Numbered from the stretch's first letter, positions 51,109 to 60,701 are shown. The stretch: 64,000 nt of DNA from JARIHD01 sp035758825 (GCA_035758825.1 DASTWA010000008.1:1-64000); one strand, 5' to 3'. A program made the numbers and translations. Notes: a model not told the origin generated them from the sequence alone.

Positions 51109-52815
51109 ATGGACGGTGCGACAGCAATTATCAAAAGCCTGGAAAAGCAGGGCGTTGAGTATATTTTTGGCTACTCCGGCGGTGCTGCCATCCCGCTATT
51201 TGACGCGCTTCAGACGTCTGGCACGAAAATCAAGCTTATTCTTGTCCGCCATGAGCAAGGTGCGGCCCACATGGCCGACGGTTACGCCAGGGCGACCGGC
51301 AAGCCTGGCGTAGTATTGGTAACCAGCGGACCTGGTGCAGGAAATGTCGTGACCGGACTGATGACCGCCCACATGGACAGTGTGCCGATGGTGGTCATAT
51401 CCGGCCAACAGATACGTCCGATGCTCGGCTTTGACGCATTCCAGGAAGCAGATATTTTTAATATCACCATGCCAGTTGTTAAGCACAATTATCTTGTAAA
51501 GGAGACGAACGACCTGCCGCGAGTAGTCCAGGAAGCCTTCCATCTGGCGACCACGGGTCGTCCCGGACCGGTACTTATTGACGTTCCCAAGGATGTCAGC
51601 TCGGCGCCGTTTACCGGTTTGCTGGAGCAAGCGGCCGACCTGCCGGCATATGTCCATCAGTATCAAGTGGACGCTAGTCAGGCCAAACAGGTTGCTACGG
51701 CGTGGCGCAAAGCCAAACGGCCACTCATATTGGCGGGGCATGGCGTGCTTATTGCCGGTGCGTCAGCGGCTCTTAAAGAATTGGCCGAGTTTATGGATAC
51801 GCCGGTTACTACGACATTACTTGGCAAAGGTGCCTTCCCCGAGTCACACCCCCTCGCTCTCGGTATGCTAGGCATGCACGGCACGGCATATGCCAACAAG
51901 GCCGTCGTGGAATGCGACTTTTTGCTTTGTATCGGCTCAAGGTTCGATGACCGCATTATCGGCGACCCGGCCAAATTCTGCACGAATGCCTTCATTGCGC
52001 ACATAGATATAGACGCCGCCGAGCTGGGCAAGACGATCAAACCAGACGTCTCGGTGCGCGCTGATGCCTGCGATGCGATTCGCGCCTTACAAAAAGCGAC
52101 AGCCAAAACCAGCCATACCGTCTGGAACGCCCATTTGGATGAGTATCGGCGGCGATTCCCCCTCACGTACGACACGACCCGCGGCCTGACGATGCAACAG
52201 GTTATCGACACTTTTTACCGGCTTACTGGCGGCAAAGCGATCGTGGCCACTGACGTTGGCCAGCACCAGATGTGGGCGGCGCAATTCTATAAGACCGACG
52301 AGCCCGAACGGTGGCTGTCTTCGGGTGGTGCGGGAACCATGGGCTTCGGGCTTCCGGCAGCGATTGGGGCCCAGTTTGCCCATCCCGATAAGACGGTGGT
52401 CGCATTTGTCGGCGACGGCGGCTTTCAGATGACGCTTTACGAATTAGCCACCGCCTGCATCCACAAATTACCCATTAAGATCGTCGTCCTTAATAATCAC
52501 TATCTGGGGATGGTCCGCCAGTGGCAGGAACTGTTCTATGACAACCGCGAAAGCGGCGTAGATCTGGAGGGCAATCCTGATTTTTGCAAACTGGCCGAGG
52601 CATACGGCGCGGCTGCCATACAAATTGACCGTCCCGGAGATGTCGAAGACAAGCTGCGGGAGGCGATGGACGTCCGTGACAAGCCGGTTTTGATTAATGC
52701 CGAGGTCATAAAAACAGAGAACGTATTCCCCATGGTGCCGGCTGGCGCGCCCTTGACCGATATGATCATTTCGCCGCCTACGACAAAATTAGCCAAACCT
52801 ACGGGGAGCACCTAA
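51109..52815 (+). CDS. ilvB: Acetolactate synthase large subunit
   Basis: 568 residues from ATG 51109. The ThDP-binding motif is 'VGDGGFQMTLYELATACIHKLPIKIVVLNN' region (GDG to NN), the catalytic Glu lies in 'LVRHEQGAAHMADGYARATG', and 'GRFDDRI'-type 'GSRFDDRIIG' binds FAD. It condenses pyruvate, or pyruvate with 2-oxobutanoate. Forms an operon with ilvN and ilvA. Confidence 0.96.
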   Translation: MDGATAIIKSLEKQGVEYIFGYSGGAAIPLFDALQTSGTKIKLILVRHEQGAAHMADGYARATGKPGVVLVTSGPGAGNVVTGLMTAHMDSVPMVVISGQQIRPMLGFDAFQEADIFNITMPVVKHNYLVKETNDLPRVVQEAFHLATTGRPGPVLIDVPKDVSSAPFTGLLEQAADLPAYVHQYQVDASQAKQVATAWRKAKRPLILAGHGVLIAGASAALKELAEFMDTPVTTTLLGKGAFPESHPLALGMLGMHGTAYANKAVVECDFLLCIGSRFDDRIIGDPAKFCTNAFIAHIDIDAAELGKTIKPDVSVRADACDAIRALQKATAKTSHTVWNAHLDEYRRRFPLTYDTTRGLTMQQVIDTFYRLTGGKAIVATDVGQHQMWAAQFYKTDEPERWLSSGGAGTMGFGLPAAIGAQFAHPDKTVVAFVGDGGFQMTLYELATACIHKLPIKIVVLNNHYLGMVRQWQELFYDNRESGVDLEGNPDFCKLAEAYGAAAIQIDRPGDVEDKLREAMDVRDKPVLINAEVIKTENVFPMVPAGAPLTDMIISPPTTKLAKPTGST

Positions 52816-52817
52816 AA

Positions 52818-53084
52818 ATGAGCCATATAGATTACACTTTTACCCTTAAAGCCCGGGATGTACCCGGTATGCTGGTCCGCATAACGCAGGTCTTTGCCCG
52901 CCGGGGATGCAATATACGCTCGCTGCAGGTTATACCTCCAGCTACGGAAGATAGAAGCGATCCGTGGTCCATGATTGTGGTCGACGCCTATGATGTCCCC
53001 CGTCCTGACCAAATTCAATACCAACTCGAAAAGTTAATCGACGTCCATAGCGTCTCTACTAAACGCCACGCCATCAAAGGATAA
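52818..53084 (+). CDS. ilvN: Acetolactate synthase small (regulatory) subunit, ACT domain only
   Basis: 88 residues. A single ACT domain ('FTLKARDVPGMLVRITQVFARRGCNIRSL') that would bind valine; the second half of the usual ~160-residue IlvN is missing, as in IlvM/short forms. 2 nt from both neighbours. Confidence 0.9.
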   Translation: MSHIDYTFTLKARDVPGMLVRITQVFARRGCNIRSLQVIPPATEDRSDPWSMIVVDAYDVPRPDQIQYQLEKLIDVHSVSTKRHAIKG

Positions 53085-53086
53085 CC

Positions 53087-54589
53087 ATGAACGACGCAAC
53101 AAAACAAACGCTCCTGGCGCAAGTATACGATGTAGCCCTTCGCTCCCCATTGGACAGGGCGGCCAAGCTCAGTAGCCAGCTCGGTGCGAAAGTCTATCTT
53201 AAAAGAGAAGATTTGCAGCCAGTGCACTCTTTTAAGCTCCGCGGAGCATACAACAAGATCGCCCAACTGGCTACCCAAGAGAAAAAGCGCGGCATAATCG
53301 CTGCCAGCGCCGGCAATCATGCCCAGGGCGTGGCTTTAGCGGCCCAAAAATTGGGCATATCCGCCCTTATCGTCATGCCACGCACTACGCCAGCCATCAA
53401 AGTCGAGGCCGTTACATCGTACGGCGCTGCAGTAGAGCTGGCAGGAGACAGTTATTCGGACGCTGCAGAGTACTGCAAGAAACGCACCAAAGAAACCGGC
53501 CGGACCTATATTCACCCCTTTGACGACCCCCTTGTCATCGCCGGTCAGGGGACTATCGGGCGGGAGATTGTCGAGCAGTTGCCTGGTGTCACCCATATTT
53601 TTGTGCCAGTCGGTGGCGGCGGCCTGATCGCCGGCATTGCCCAGTACGTAAAAGCCCTTCGTCCGAAAGTCAAAATCATCGGTGTCGAACCAGAGGACAG
53701 CAATGTCATGCAAGCCTCGCTTAAGGCCGGCAAGCGGATTACGCTGCCCTACGTCGGCATCTTTGCCGATGGGGTGGCCGTCAAACAAATGGGCGAACAT
53801 ACGTTTGGAATCGTAAAGGACCTTGTAGACGGGGCCATCACTGTCGGCACCGATGAGCTGTGCTCGGCCATCAAAGCAACCTTCGAAGAAACCCGGAGCA
53901 TAGTCGAACCAGCCGGAGCGCTCGGCGTCGCTGGAATCACCAAGTATGCCAAGTCGCACGACATGAGCTCTGCCCAGGCAGTTGCAATCTGTTCCGGCGC
54001 CAATATGACTTTTGAGCGCCTGCAATTTGTTGCCGAAAGAACCCTGCTGGGCAGCGGCAAAGAAGCCCTCTTTGCCGTGCAAATGAAAGAATCACCCGGC
54101 GCATTGCGTAGTTTCTGCCGGGACGTTGTTGACGATTACGGTATAACCCAGCTCGGATATCGCCTCAAACAACGGGGCCAAGCTCACATTTTTGTTGGCA
54201 TCAGCCTCCAAGGCCTGACCGATAAAAAAACATTTACGGACAAAATGTCACAACATGGGTATGCCTACATAGACCTCTCGTATGAAGACATTGCCAAGGA
54301 GCACGTCCGTCATATGATCGGCGGCCCATCCCCCGAAACCATACGGGAGCACCTATATCTGATAAGCTTCCCCGAACGCCCCGGCGCACTTGCCGATTTT
54401 TTGGAAGACGTCAGCGGCATCTGGAATATCAGCCTGTTCCACTACCGGGGACAGGGCGCCGATGAAGGGTCGGTACTGATAGGGTTCGAAGCCGACGACG
54501 AACGAGCCCTAAAGGATGCCTTGCGCAAAACAAAGTACGCCTGGAAAAACGTTGACGCCGCGGCAAGCCTACGGCTGTTCGCCGAGTAA
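53087..54589 (+). CDS. ilvA: Threonine ammonia-lyase (biosynthetic type)
   Basis: 500 residues. The PLP lysine is in 'VHSFKLRGAYNK', the phosphate loop is 'VPVGGGGLIAGIA' and 'SAGNHAQGVALAA' is conserved. Two ACT-like domains (about 325-410 and 420-500) give isoleucine feedback as in the biosynthetic enzyme. Makes 2-oxobutanoate for the isoleucine branch. ilvC, ilvD and ilvE are not in this window. Confidence 0.96.
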   Translation: MNDATKQTLLAQVYDVALRSPLDRAAKLSSQLGAKVYLKREDLQPVHSFKLRGAYNKIAQLATQEKKRGIIAASAGNHAQGVALAAQKLGISALIVMPRTTPAIKVEAVTSYGAAVELAGDSYSDAAEYCKKRTKETGRTYIHPFDDPLVIAGQGTIGREIVEQLPGVTHIFVPVGGGGLIAGIAQYVKALRPKVKIIGVEPEDSNVMQASLKAGKRITLPYVGIFADGVAVKQMGEHTFGIVKDLVDGAITVGTDELCSAIKATFEETRSIVEPAGALGVAGITKYAKSHDMSSAQAVAICSGANMTFERLQFVAERTLLGSGKEALFAVQMKESPGALRSFCRDVVDDYGITQLGYRLKQRGQAHIFVGISLQGLTDKKTFTDKMSQHGYAYIDLSYEDIAKEHVRHMIGGPSPETIREHLYLISFPERPGALADFLEDVSGIWNISLFHYRGQGADEGSVLIGFEADDERALKDALRKTKYAWKNVDAAASLRLFAE

Positions 54590-54607
54590 TCGCACCTTCA
54601 TACTCGT

Positions 54608-54726
54608 GCTCACTTCCTCAGTACACAATAAACCTATATGTGCTAAGGGAGTGAGCGGCGGATGGGTGTGAGGGTGTCTGTTGGTCGCTGGTTGCGACTC
54701 AGCTGACGCTCACAGAGCCATCCGCC
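54608..54726. repeat. Cluster of inverted repeats between ilvA and the GHKL gene
   Basis: Two nested systems: GCTCACT/AGTGAGC (54608-54614, 54650-54656) next to ilvA, and GGCGGATGG/CCATCCGCC (54657-54665, 54718-54726) with an inner GTGAG/CTCAC pair next to the minus-strand gene. A third small hairpin (CAGGCC/GGCCTG) follows at about 54728-54750. The convergent genes probably share these as terminators. Confidence 0.65.
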
Positions 54727-54773
54727 TCAGGCCTGCAATTACATGGCCTGGTCACTCTTGAGGTGCATTCCGG

Positions 54774-56435
54774 TTACCTAATAGTGGCAATAAACATTTC
54801 GGCGTAGTACCTGACCTCCTTGTCAACGGAAGTCCGCGCGACTTCTAGCTCGAAGCCGGGGTCGTCATACTGTTCGAGTAGCAGGAGCAGTTTGAAGGCC
54901 AACCATTCCTGGAGGTGCATGATTTGACGATCGTTGCGCGCAGTATGCTTGCCGCCCGTTTCGTCCAGCTTTACCCAAACCGGGTGCCGAACATTAAACG
55001 TCAAGACACCGTCGAGGGTAAACTCCCACAGCCTGTTAGACTGGGGCAGCATCTCGTAGGCAAACTGCAGGGTAACCCCTTGTGGCTGGTGGCGGGGGTT
55101 TCGCTCCCTGGGTTTGGGCGGGTTGGCGACCACGCGCTCCCGTGGCGAATCGCTGCGCTGACGCGGATCGCCAGGCTTGGGCCGGCTGTCGGTCGATGGC
55201 AGTGGACGTATATCGTTGCCTTCGGGCAGAACACCATGCAGGCGGCGTGCCAGCGTAGCGAAGACATTGCTGTCCTTCAGCACACTCATGACGCGCCTCA
55301 ACGATTGCTCGCCGAGGTTTTGGTAGCGCTGGTCGCGCCGGGCCTCGTACTCGCTCTCGTAGAGTGCCTTACCTACCGTAAGGTACCAGGCGTAAATTGC
55401 CACGTACAACGAATTGAGCACCGGTCCCCGTACAAAGCATGTCCGACGTTCGTCGAGAACGATGTTCTCGGCGTGGATCACGCCTTCGAAGTAGCCTGAA
55501 CCTAGGGCGTCAAACGCCTCCTTGACAAGCGGCAGTTTCCTGCTGCCCATAGCCTGAACAACAAAGTCGCGCCAGGGGATGGGGGAGTTGTCATCACTAC
55601 GGCGAACCAGGACGATTCCTCGCCGGATGCCGCCCGCCTTGGGGGCTTGGTGCAGTTCAAAGGTAACCAGGCCGCAGCCCTTCTCGTGATGCGTAAATAC
55701 CTTCAGCTTTTCTCCGGTGAACCGAAGTGGATTGATCTCACGCGTCTCTGCTTTGCCGTCCTTGCCGATGGCCATCACTGTGACCACGGTGTTCTTTTGG
55801 ATCATGCCGATGCTCAGCTTGGTCCGGATGTCGCTTTCGAGATCGTCCAGGTCGGTGAAGTCCTCGATCTTGTCATCGTGGACACCAACCATGTGGACGA
55901 TGGTACGCCACCTGGCGTAGAGCTGGCCTGCGACCTGCACGAACTGCGGAGGCAGCGGAGGAAGCATTTCTACTTGCTCTCGCGGAACTTGACCGCCCTC
56001 GTGCATCTTGCGGATAGCTTCGCCCTCAAAACGCCATACATTCCCTATCCGCATACCAATCGGATGGCTGGCGAACGTAAAATGGCCGCACTTGGTGAGG
56101 GGCGAGATGAGGCCGAGACCGAATCGTCCCAAGCTGCCAGACTTCTTGATGCCCTTGCCAATACTCCGCAGCGCCTCACGGAATTTATCCCGTGTTACGC
56201 CTGTGCCATCGTCAAGGACGATGATCTCACGCGAGCGGAAGTCAACGCCAATAAAAACCTTCTCAGCATCGGCGTCAATGGCATTTTGGGTGGCTTCGAC
56301 CAGGGTGAGGTCCAGCGTTGGATAGGTGTTAGAGAAACGGAAAAGCGACTCTCCCAGGTGAAGCCCCAGGTCGTCCTGATCCGTATTAGCCGGTCCGGTT
56401 GCTTTGACAACTTTGGTTCCCCGCTTGGGCGCCAA
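54774..56435 (-). CDS. GHKL-type ATPase (HSP90/MORC/MutL-like)
   Basis: About 553 residues from TTG 56435, which has AGGGAGG 7 nt upstream; a GTG at 56444 overlapping the previous stop is the alternative. Bergerat-fold motifs: 'EATQNAIDADA' (N box, about residue 47), 'VLDDGTGV' (G1, about 73) and 'GSLGRFGLGLISP' (G2, about 103). The central region resembles the transducer of GHKL enzymes; the remaining ~300 residues include an Arg/Pro-rich linker and a C-terminal domain without recognised family. The gene follows an HTH gene as an operon. GC-ending codons and a downstream long inverted repeat mark it as cargo. A role in chromatin, repair or defence is only a guess. Confidence 0.8.
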   Translation of the reverse strand: MAPKRGTKVVKATGPANTDQDDLGLHLGESLFRFSNTYPTLDLTLVEATQNAIDADAEKVFIGVDFRSREIIVLDDGTGVTRDKFREALRSIGKGIKKSGSLGRFGLGLISPLTKCGHFTFASHPIGMRIGNVWRFEGEAIRKMHEGGQVPREQVEMLPPLPPQFVQVAGQLYARWRTIVHMVGVHDDKIEDFTDLDDLESDIRTKLSIGMIQKNTVVTVMAIGKDGKAETREINPLRFTGEKLKVFTHHEKGCGLVTFELHQAPKAGGIRRGIVLVRRSDDNSPIPWRDFVVQAMGSRKLPLVKEAFDALGSGYFEGVIHAENIVLDERRTCFVRGPVLNSLYVAIYAWYLTVGKALYESEYEARRDQRYQNLGEQSLRRVMSVLKDSNVFATLARRLHGVLPEGNDIRPLPSTDSRPKPGDPRQRSDSPRERVVANPPKPRERNPRHQPQGVTLQFAYEMLPQSNRLWEFTLDGVLTFNVRHPVWVKLDETGGKHTARNDRQIMHLQEWLAFKLLLLLEQYDDPGFELEVARTSVDKEVRYYAEMFIATIR

Positions 56436-56440
56436 AGTGT

Positions 56441-57220
56441 TCACCTCCCTGTGTTTCGGGCGCGTTCGCCGCACAGCTGATTGACGAGGTTAGACAGCTC
56501 GAACATCCCGTCCTCACCAAGGAGGTTGCGAAGACTCGCGCGGTCCTCGGGAGTACAGGCGTCCGAAGCCAGATGCCTCAGAAGCGGAAGGATGCTTCCG
56601 AGTGTCCGGGCAGACTCCAGCAGAAACTGGAACTTGCTAGGAGCATCCGGACTGGCCTGGGTCGGGACTGTCATGGGCGTAGCGGCCGGGAGGAACGTTC
56701 CTGCAGCCGGGTAACCCAATTTGGCGAACCTGCTGCGCAGCCTCTCCTCGGCTTCAGCCAAGGATCCGCCGTACAGCATCATCAGCTCGTCAAGCGTCCT
56801 CCTGGGCTTCTTCTCGATGTCGTCACCCCACGGGTCGCGTTCGCCGCGAATGGTCTGAAAGACCGCTCCTTCGTGGACACCACCCAGGATATCCCTCGCC
56901 TGCGTCAACGTAATGAGACCGAACGCCATCAGACGGCCAACATAGCGGCCAAAGTCAGGCACAAGGTCAAGCTCAGGCGAGGCAATGCCAAGAACGGCCA
57001 GCATATGCTGAAGCCGGTTCAAACGCTCACCTCGCGGCGGCTGTCCCTGACCGAGCCAATCTCCTACGGTGGAGGGTTTTGTGGTGGTGTACTCCGCAAC
57101 AAGCTGTGCCGGAAGACAAGCGGTTCGGAGTCTTTCGATCAACTTACCTGCAAGTGGGTCTGTCCTGCGCACGATCCTCACACTGCCTTTCGTTTGCCAA
57201 TAATGTAAAAACCAGGACAT
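56441..57220 (-). CDS. HTH-domain protein paired with the GHKL ATPase
   Basis: Up to 259 residues. Residues about 27-75 look like a Cro/XRE-type helix-turn-helix ('ACLPAQLVAEYTTTKPSTVGDWLGQG'), and a second helix-rich segment follows ('GLITLTQARDILGGVHEGAVF'). The C-terminus is helical. The start is uncertain: ATG 57220 has poorly spaced AAAGGAGG, and an in-frame GTG about 13 codons later has AAAGG close by. The promoter is GGTATAAC near 57262. Confidence 0.65.
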   Translation of the reverse strand: MSWFLHYWQTKGSVRIVRRTDPLAGKLIERLRTACLPAQLVAEYTTTKPSTVGDWLGQGQPPRGERLNRLQHMLAVLGIASPELDLVPDFGRYVGRLMAFGLITLTQARDILGGVHEGAVFQTIRGERDPWGDDIEKKPRRTLDELMMLYGGSLAEAEERLRSRFAKLGYPAAGTFLPAATPMTVPTQASPDAPSKFQFLLESARTLGSILPLLRHLASDACTPEDRASLRNLLGEDGMFELSNLVNQLCGERARNTGR

Positions 57221-57297
57221 CTGTTGTCCGGATGCAATCCTCCTTTCAAGAGTGATCCCGATAGTTATACCATATCGGCAGCTTCCTGTCTGCAGAT

Positions 57298-58110
57298 TTA
57301 ATGTTCGCGCTGCCGTTGGGCCAAACGCTCAGCAATATACCCAAGCCGGCCAAGAAAATTCCTCACACGAGTATAATTCGCAGAACCAATAAATTCTTCA
57401 TCCTCTGGAGTAGGAGCTTTCCATCGGTAACCAAGTGCGAGGTCGACACTCAATACTTCCCATCGTCCATCAGGGCTTACCTTAAGTTCAAGAGGATCAT
57501 CAATTGGAAGCACAATACGCTGTGCCGTTGCCTGCTCCCCAATATCCAATACTCTGTCTACCACCTTCCCCCTATCCTCGCCACTCATCAAACGTAGAAA
57601 ATGCTCATCTACGGCAGGATTGGGTGGACGGTCCCGCGGCAATTCATCGTTGAGCGTTAGTGACAGATTTTTGCCATAGAGTTCACCCCCATCCGCCTTT
57701 AAATCGGTCATAATCAGGCGATCTCGAACCGGGTCAACCCGCAGCGTCGGGACCACCGGCAGGCCTGCTTCACGGTAAGCTTTCCATGCCTCAACGTATC
57801 GCTGCTCATATTTTCTCGCTATCAAACTAACCGGCCGTCCCGCAACCTGACCTTCTATATGATGTTTAGACGTATCCCTTCCTGTATCCTGCAGTGGCGT
57901 ACTCTTCATTTCTATAACATCAACCGGTGGACGGCCCTCAACCAACGATGTCGCCCTTACAGGCGGCCCCAAATCTGGAGCATCCGTATGGCCGTTGTGA
58001 GGACTTTCCGGCACAATACCCTCTATGTCGTAACCATCAAAGCCCCTATCTGTCCAACCACCTGTCTCGCTCAATCTAGGCCTATCAAAAAAATCTGGTA
58101 TTTCGGACAT
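57298..58110 (-). CDS. Kinase-like protein with the shared N-terminal module
   Basis: 270 residues from ATG 58110 (GAGGGTG upstream). Residues 1-55 are acidic and Pro/Gly-rich and resemble the N-termini of the next two genes upstream ('GYD..., ESPHNGHTDAPD'). The rest has the layout of a small kinase or aminoglycoside-phosphotransferase fold: 'SLIARKYEQRYVEAWKAYREAGLPVVPTLRV' (Lys and helix C), 'RLIMTDLKADGG' (hinge) and 'DDPLELKVSPDGRWEVLSVDLALG' (catalytic loop and D-x-x-x-G). The catalytic loop lacks a clear HxDxxxxN, so it may be inactive. AT-richer than the GHKL gene beside it. Confidence 0.6.
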   Translation of the reverse strand: MSEIPDFFDRPRLSETGGWTDRGFDGYDIEGIVPESPHNGHTDAPDLGPPVRATSLVEGRPPVDVIEMKSTPLQDTGRDTSKHHIEGQVAGRPVSLIARKYEQRYVEAWKAYREAGLPVVPTLRVDPVRDRLIMTDLKADGGELYGKNLSLTLNDELPRDRPPNPAVDEHFLRLMSGEDRGKVVDRVLDIGEQATAQRIVLPIDDPLELKVSPDGRWEVLSVDLALGYRWKAPTPEDEEFIGSANYTRVRNFLGRLGYIAERLAQRQREH

Positions 58111-58133
58111 AATCACCCTCTTAATCCTTTACG

Positions 58134-60596
58134 TTATCCCAACATATCCAAAAGACGGTACAAGTCCTCGTTGGACATATAGAATTTAACAATACCGTCT
58201 ATATCAGTAAAACGACTTAGCGAAATTCTGTTTTGTCTGGCAAAGCGCCGAATGGCCAAATCACGGGGCGATATATAGGTGTACCCCGATCTAGGCAATG
58301 TTGGCGCCCGCAGCAGCGGGCTATCCTCTAGCATTTCTTTGACATTACCAAGGGTGGGGATATGATTATGATCACCATATCTACTCCATATCATATTCCT
58401 TAGGGTCGGCAAGCTGACTCCGAGTATACGGGCCGCTTCTAGCGGAGGTACTTCCATGCCTGAGCCGAATGTATCAATAAATTCGTCAAGACCCGATTGG
58501 TTAGGGTAACCGCTCGGGGCCAAGGGGTTAATAGGAGTCTTATGCGTCTCGGCGGGATTAAGCTCAGCTTGCAGCTCATTGGTAACTGCCATCGAGCCCA
58601 CAACGGTCGTCACGACATCACGGACTTCGAGTTCGTTATCGGGTCTTGTGGTCGGCTGACGATCTGGTCGTAACATCCTCGGCTTAGGTATGGGGGCCTC
58701 TGGGCGACCGGAGTGTTCCACACCCTGGCCAGACTGTTCCACACCCAAGACGTTCAAGACCGTAAACTGCCGTTCACCCCTATCGTGGTTTACAAAACTG
58801 TACAGGTGTGCCTCGATAGGTTTACCGTCCTTGCCCCGAATAATCTCGCCATCACCGTCAACCATAAGCCGAAGTGCTCGGCCGGCGCCCTGTGTAACAT
58901 CGACTTCATTTCCGTCAGCCAAATCAATCCAGAGCTTTACACGATCGACGTCAAACCCCATCTCAAGTAATCTGACGTTGGTCACCACGTTCAGCTTACC
59001 TTGCTCAAAATATTTGAGCGTCTCATCGCGATCACGCCTTGACTGACGCTCCGCGCTCCCCCCTACGAAAGCTGACATTATAGGGCGCAAGTCGCGGGGG
59101 CCGTTTGGCCCCCGATAATACGCTCCGCGCATCATCTTTGCAAGTTCATACGCATCTTTAATATCTTCACCGGGTCGGCAACGAACAACAGCAAGTATGC
59201 CGCCTTCTAGCTCAGCGGCACCTCTTGTGAGTTCCTTCTTGATAATCCTAACCGCTTCCCGCATACGACCCTTCATAACAGCTTCGCGCATTTGGGCTTT
59301 CCGTAGCGATGGATCGTCAGAGAGATGGCCTTCAATCACAGGCTGAGCATCGAGCAACCAAGCTCTAGCCGGTGCCAAAATACCTTGCTGGATGCCTTCC
59401 GGAACGCGCATTTCTGCAATAAGGTGTTTACACAAATTGCGTGCACTACGGCGTTCATCAAAGTCCGGCGTAGCTGTCACACCCACCAAGATCTTATCCT
59501 TACAGTATTCGCCTAAGGCGGCGGCATACGCCGTACCAATAGCGGTATGGACTTCATCAACAATCACCTTGTCAAAGCGTGGCAACTCTCCGGCGGTAAA
59601 AAGTTTAAGAAAAGAAGGCAGGCACATAGCAATAGTATCGTCCGTTTGAAGCGACTGGCTTTTTTGCTTAGGGTCTACCTCGACATCATACCGCCCAATC
59701 TTCCGATGTGGCGCAAATTTGCCAAAACCTCTCTTGCCGTCGACCCCCACAGTCTGGTCTTGGATTTTGACCGTAGGCGTCAGTATAAGTACCCTGTTTG
59801 AATCCCCGGCCACTTCCATGTGTTTTACCATTTCTACGATCTCAACCATTACGCGCGTTTTACCACTGCCAGTCGGCTGAACTATCAGCCCACTCTTACC
59901 CCCCTCGGGTGTGGTGGGTTCACCATGAAGAAGAAAGTCAGCGTAGCCAATGGCGACATCTTGTTGGTGCGGACGTAGCCGAATGCCCTTAGCCGCAGCC
60001 TCCATACGTTGGTCTTCTATGTAGGTAACGGCCCCAGAAACCATATTCATGCGATGGCGCAATGGTGTCAGATCCTTACGTAGCTTTGCCGTACTCACTG
60101 CGTCGGGCTTCCATGCGTTTACATCCTGATCGTTTACGGGCACGTGCGCCACTTCTGCTGCTTTTAAGATACTGTTACGCATTACGTCGACCGCGACACG
60201 GACGTCCTGCACAATCTTACGACGCTCATCATATATCTCAGCCCCGTCGTCCTCCCGCTGAAGAGGCAGAAGATCCACAGGACCCACGATGCTTTCAACG
60301 ACGTCCATTTTAAAACACGCCCCGCGCCACTCCGGGTCATCTTCGGGGTACCCAACTGGCCCGCCCTCGTTCGGAGGGTTAGGAGTATCGCCGCCGCCAC
60401 CTGGAGTTTCGGCGACTTCGTCAAATTCATAAGGGTTCAAAACAAAGTTGGAGGGCGGTTGGTTATCCTCGACGTCAGTGCTCCCATCCTCCGGGCTTGA
60501 ATGGTAGATGTAATCGGATCTATCGGGGTCGAACTCCTCGCTAGCGCTACCCCGGTCGGAAGATGGCCCATATTCAACTAGATCATATTCTCTCAT
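58134..60596 (-). CDS. SF2 DEAD/DEAH-box helicase with shared N-terminal module
   Basis: 820 residues. Residues 1-50 carry the module with SDYIYHSSPEDGSTD; residues 50-200 are helical. The helicase core has a Q-like 'LRPHQQDVA', Walker A 'PTGSGKTR' (about 241), 'DEVH' (about 345), 'VTATP' (about 374) and motif VI 'QGAGRALR' (about 569), so both RecA domains are complete. After a disordered Pro-rich linker there is an excisionase/MerR-like helix-turn-helix ('PPLEAARILGVSLPTLRNMIW') and another small helical domain at the end. The architecture resembles restriction or phage-type SF2 enzymes, but no nuclease or methylase partner is present. Own promoter (GGTATAAC at about 60652). Confidence 0.85.
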   Translation of the reverse strand: MREYDLVEYGPSSDRGSASEEFDPDRSDYIYHSSPEDGSTDVEDNQPPSNFVLNPYEFDEVAETPGGGGDTPNPPNEGGPVGYPEDDPEWRGACFKMDVVESIVGPVDLLPLQREDDGAEIYDERRKIVQDVRVAVDVMRNSILKAAEVAHVPVNDQDVNAWKPDAVSTAKLRKDLTPLRHRMNMVSGAVTYIEDQRMEAAAKGIRLRPHQQDVAIGYADFLLHGEPTTPEGGKSGLIVQPTGSGKTRVMVEIVEMVKHMEVAGDSNRVLILTPTVKIQDQTVGVDGKRGFGKFAPHRKIGRYDVEVDPKQKSQSLQTDDTIAMCLPSFLKLFTAGELPRFDKVIVDEVHTAIGTAYAAALGEYCKDKILVGVTATPDFDERRSARNLCKHLIAEMRVPEGIQQGILAPARAWLLDAQPVIEGHLSDDPSLRKAQMREAVMKGRMREAVRIIKKELTRGAAELEGGILAVVRCRPGEDIKDAYELAKMMRGAYYRGPNGPRDLRPIMSAFVGGSAERQSRRDRDETLKYFEQGKLNVVTNVRLLEMGFDVDRVKLWIDLADGNEVDVTQGAGRALRLMVDGDGEIIRGKDGKPIEAHLYSFVNHDRGERQFTVLNVLGVEQSGQGVEHSGRPEAPIPKPRMLRPDRQPTTRPDNELEVRDVVTTVVGSMAVTNELQAELNPAETHKTPINPLAPSGYPNQSGLDEFIDTFGSGMEVPPLEAARILGVSLPTLRNMIWSRYGDHNHIPTLGNVKEMLEDSPLLRAPTLPRSGYTYISPRDLAIRRFARQNRISLSRFTDIDGIVKFYMSNEDLYRLLDMLG
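60454..60520 (-). repeat. Direct repeat copy 1 (shared N-terminal module, helicase gene)
   Basis: 67 bp identical to 61435-61501, in the same reading frame of two otherwise unrelated genes; it encodes the SDYIYHSSPEDGSTD module. Sequence identity falls off sharply at both ends. Confidence 0.95.
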
Positions 60597-60701
60597 ACAA
60601 CAACCTTCGGATATATCCCAACCACAAACTATTGAATAGCACCAAATAGTTATACCATATACCGTCGCGTTGGTAGCTTTTGCCGCACAGTACCCCGAAA
60701 T

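Noticed and set aside
57185..57243. Possible TTG-started leader peptide after AAAGGAGG upstream of the HTH gene
   Set aside because: It would overlap an alternative GTG start of the HTH gene neatly, but a TTG-started 19-codon frame is too weak to call.
58134..60596. Type I or III restriction enzyme subunit
   Set aside because: The helicase core fits, but no nuclease motif, methyltransferase or specificity gene is adjacent.
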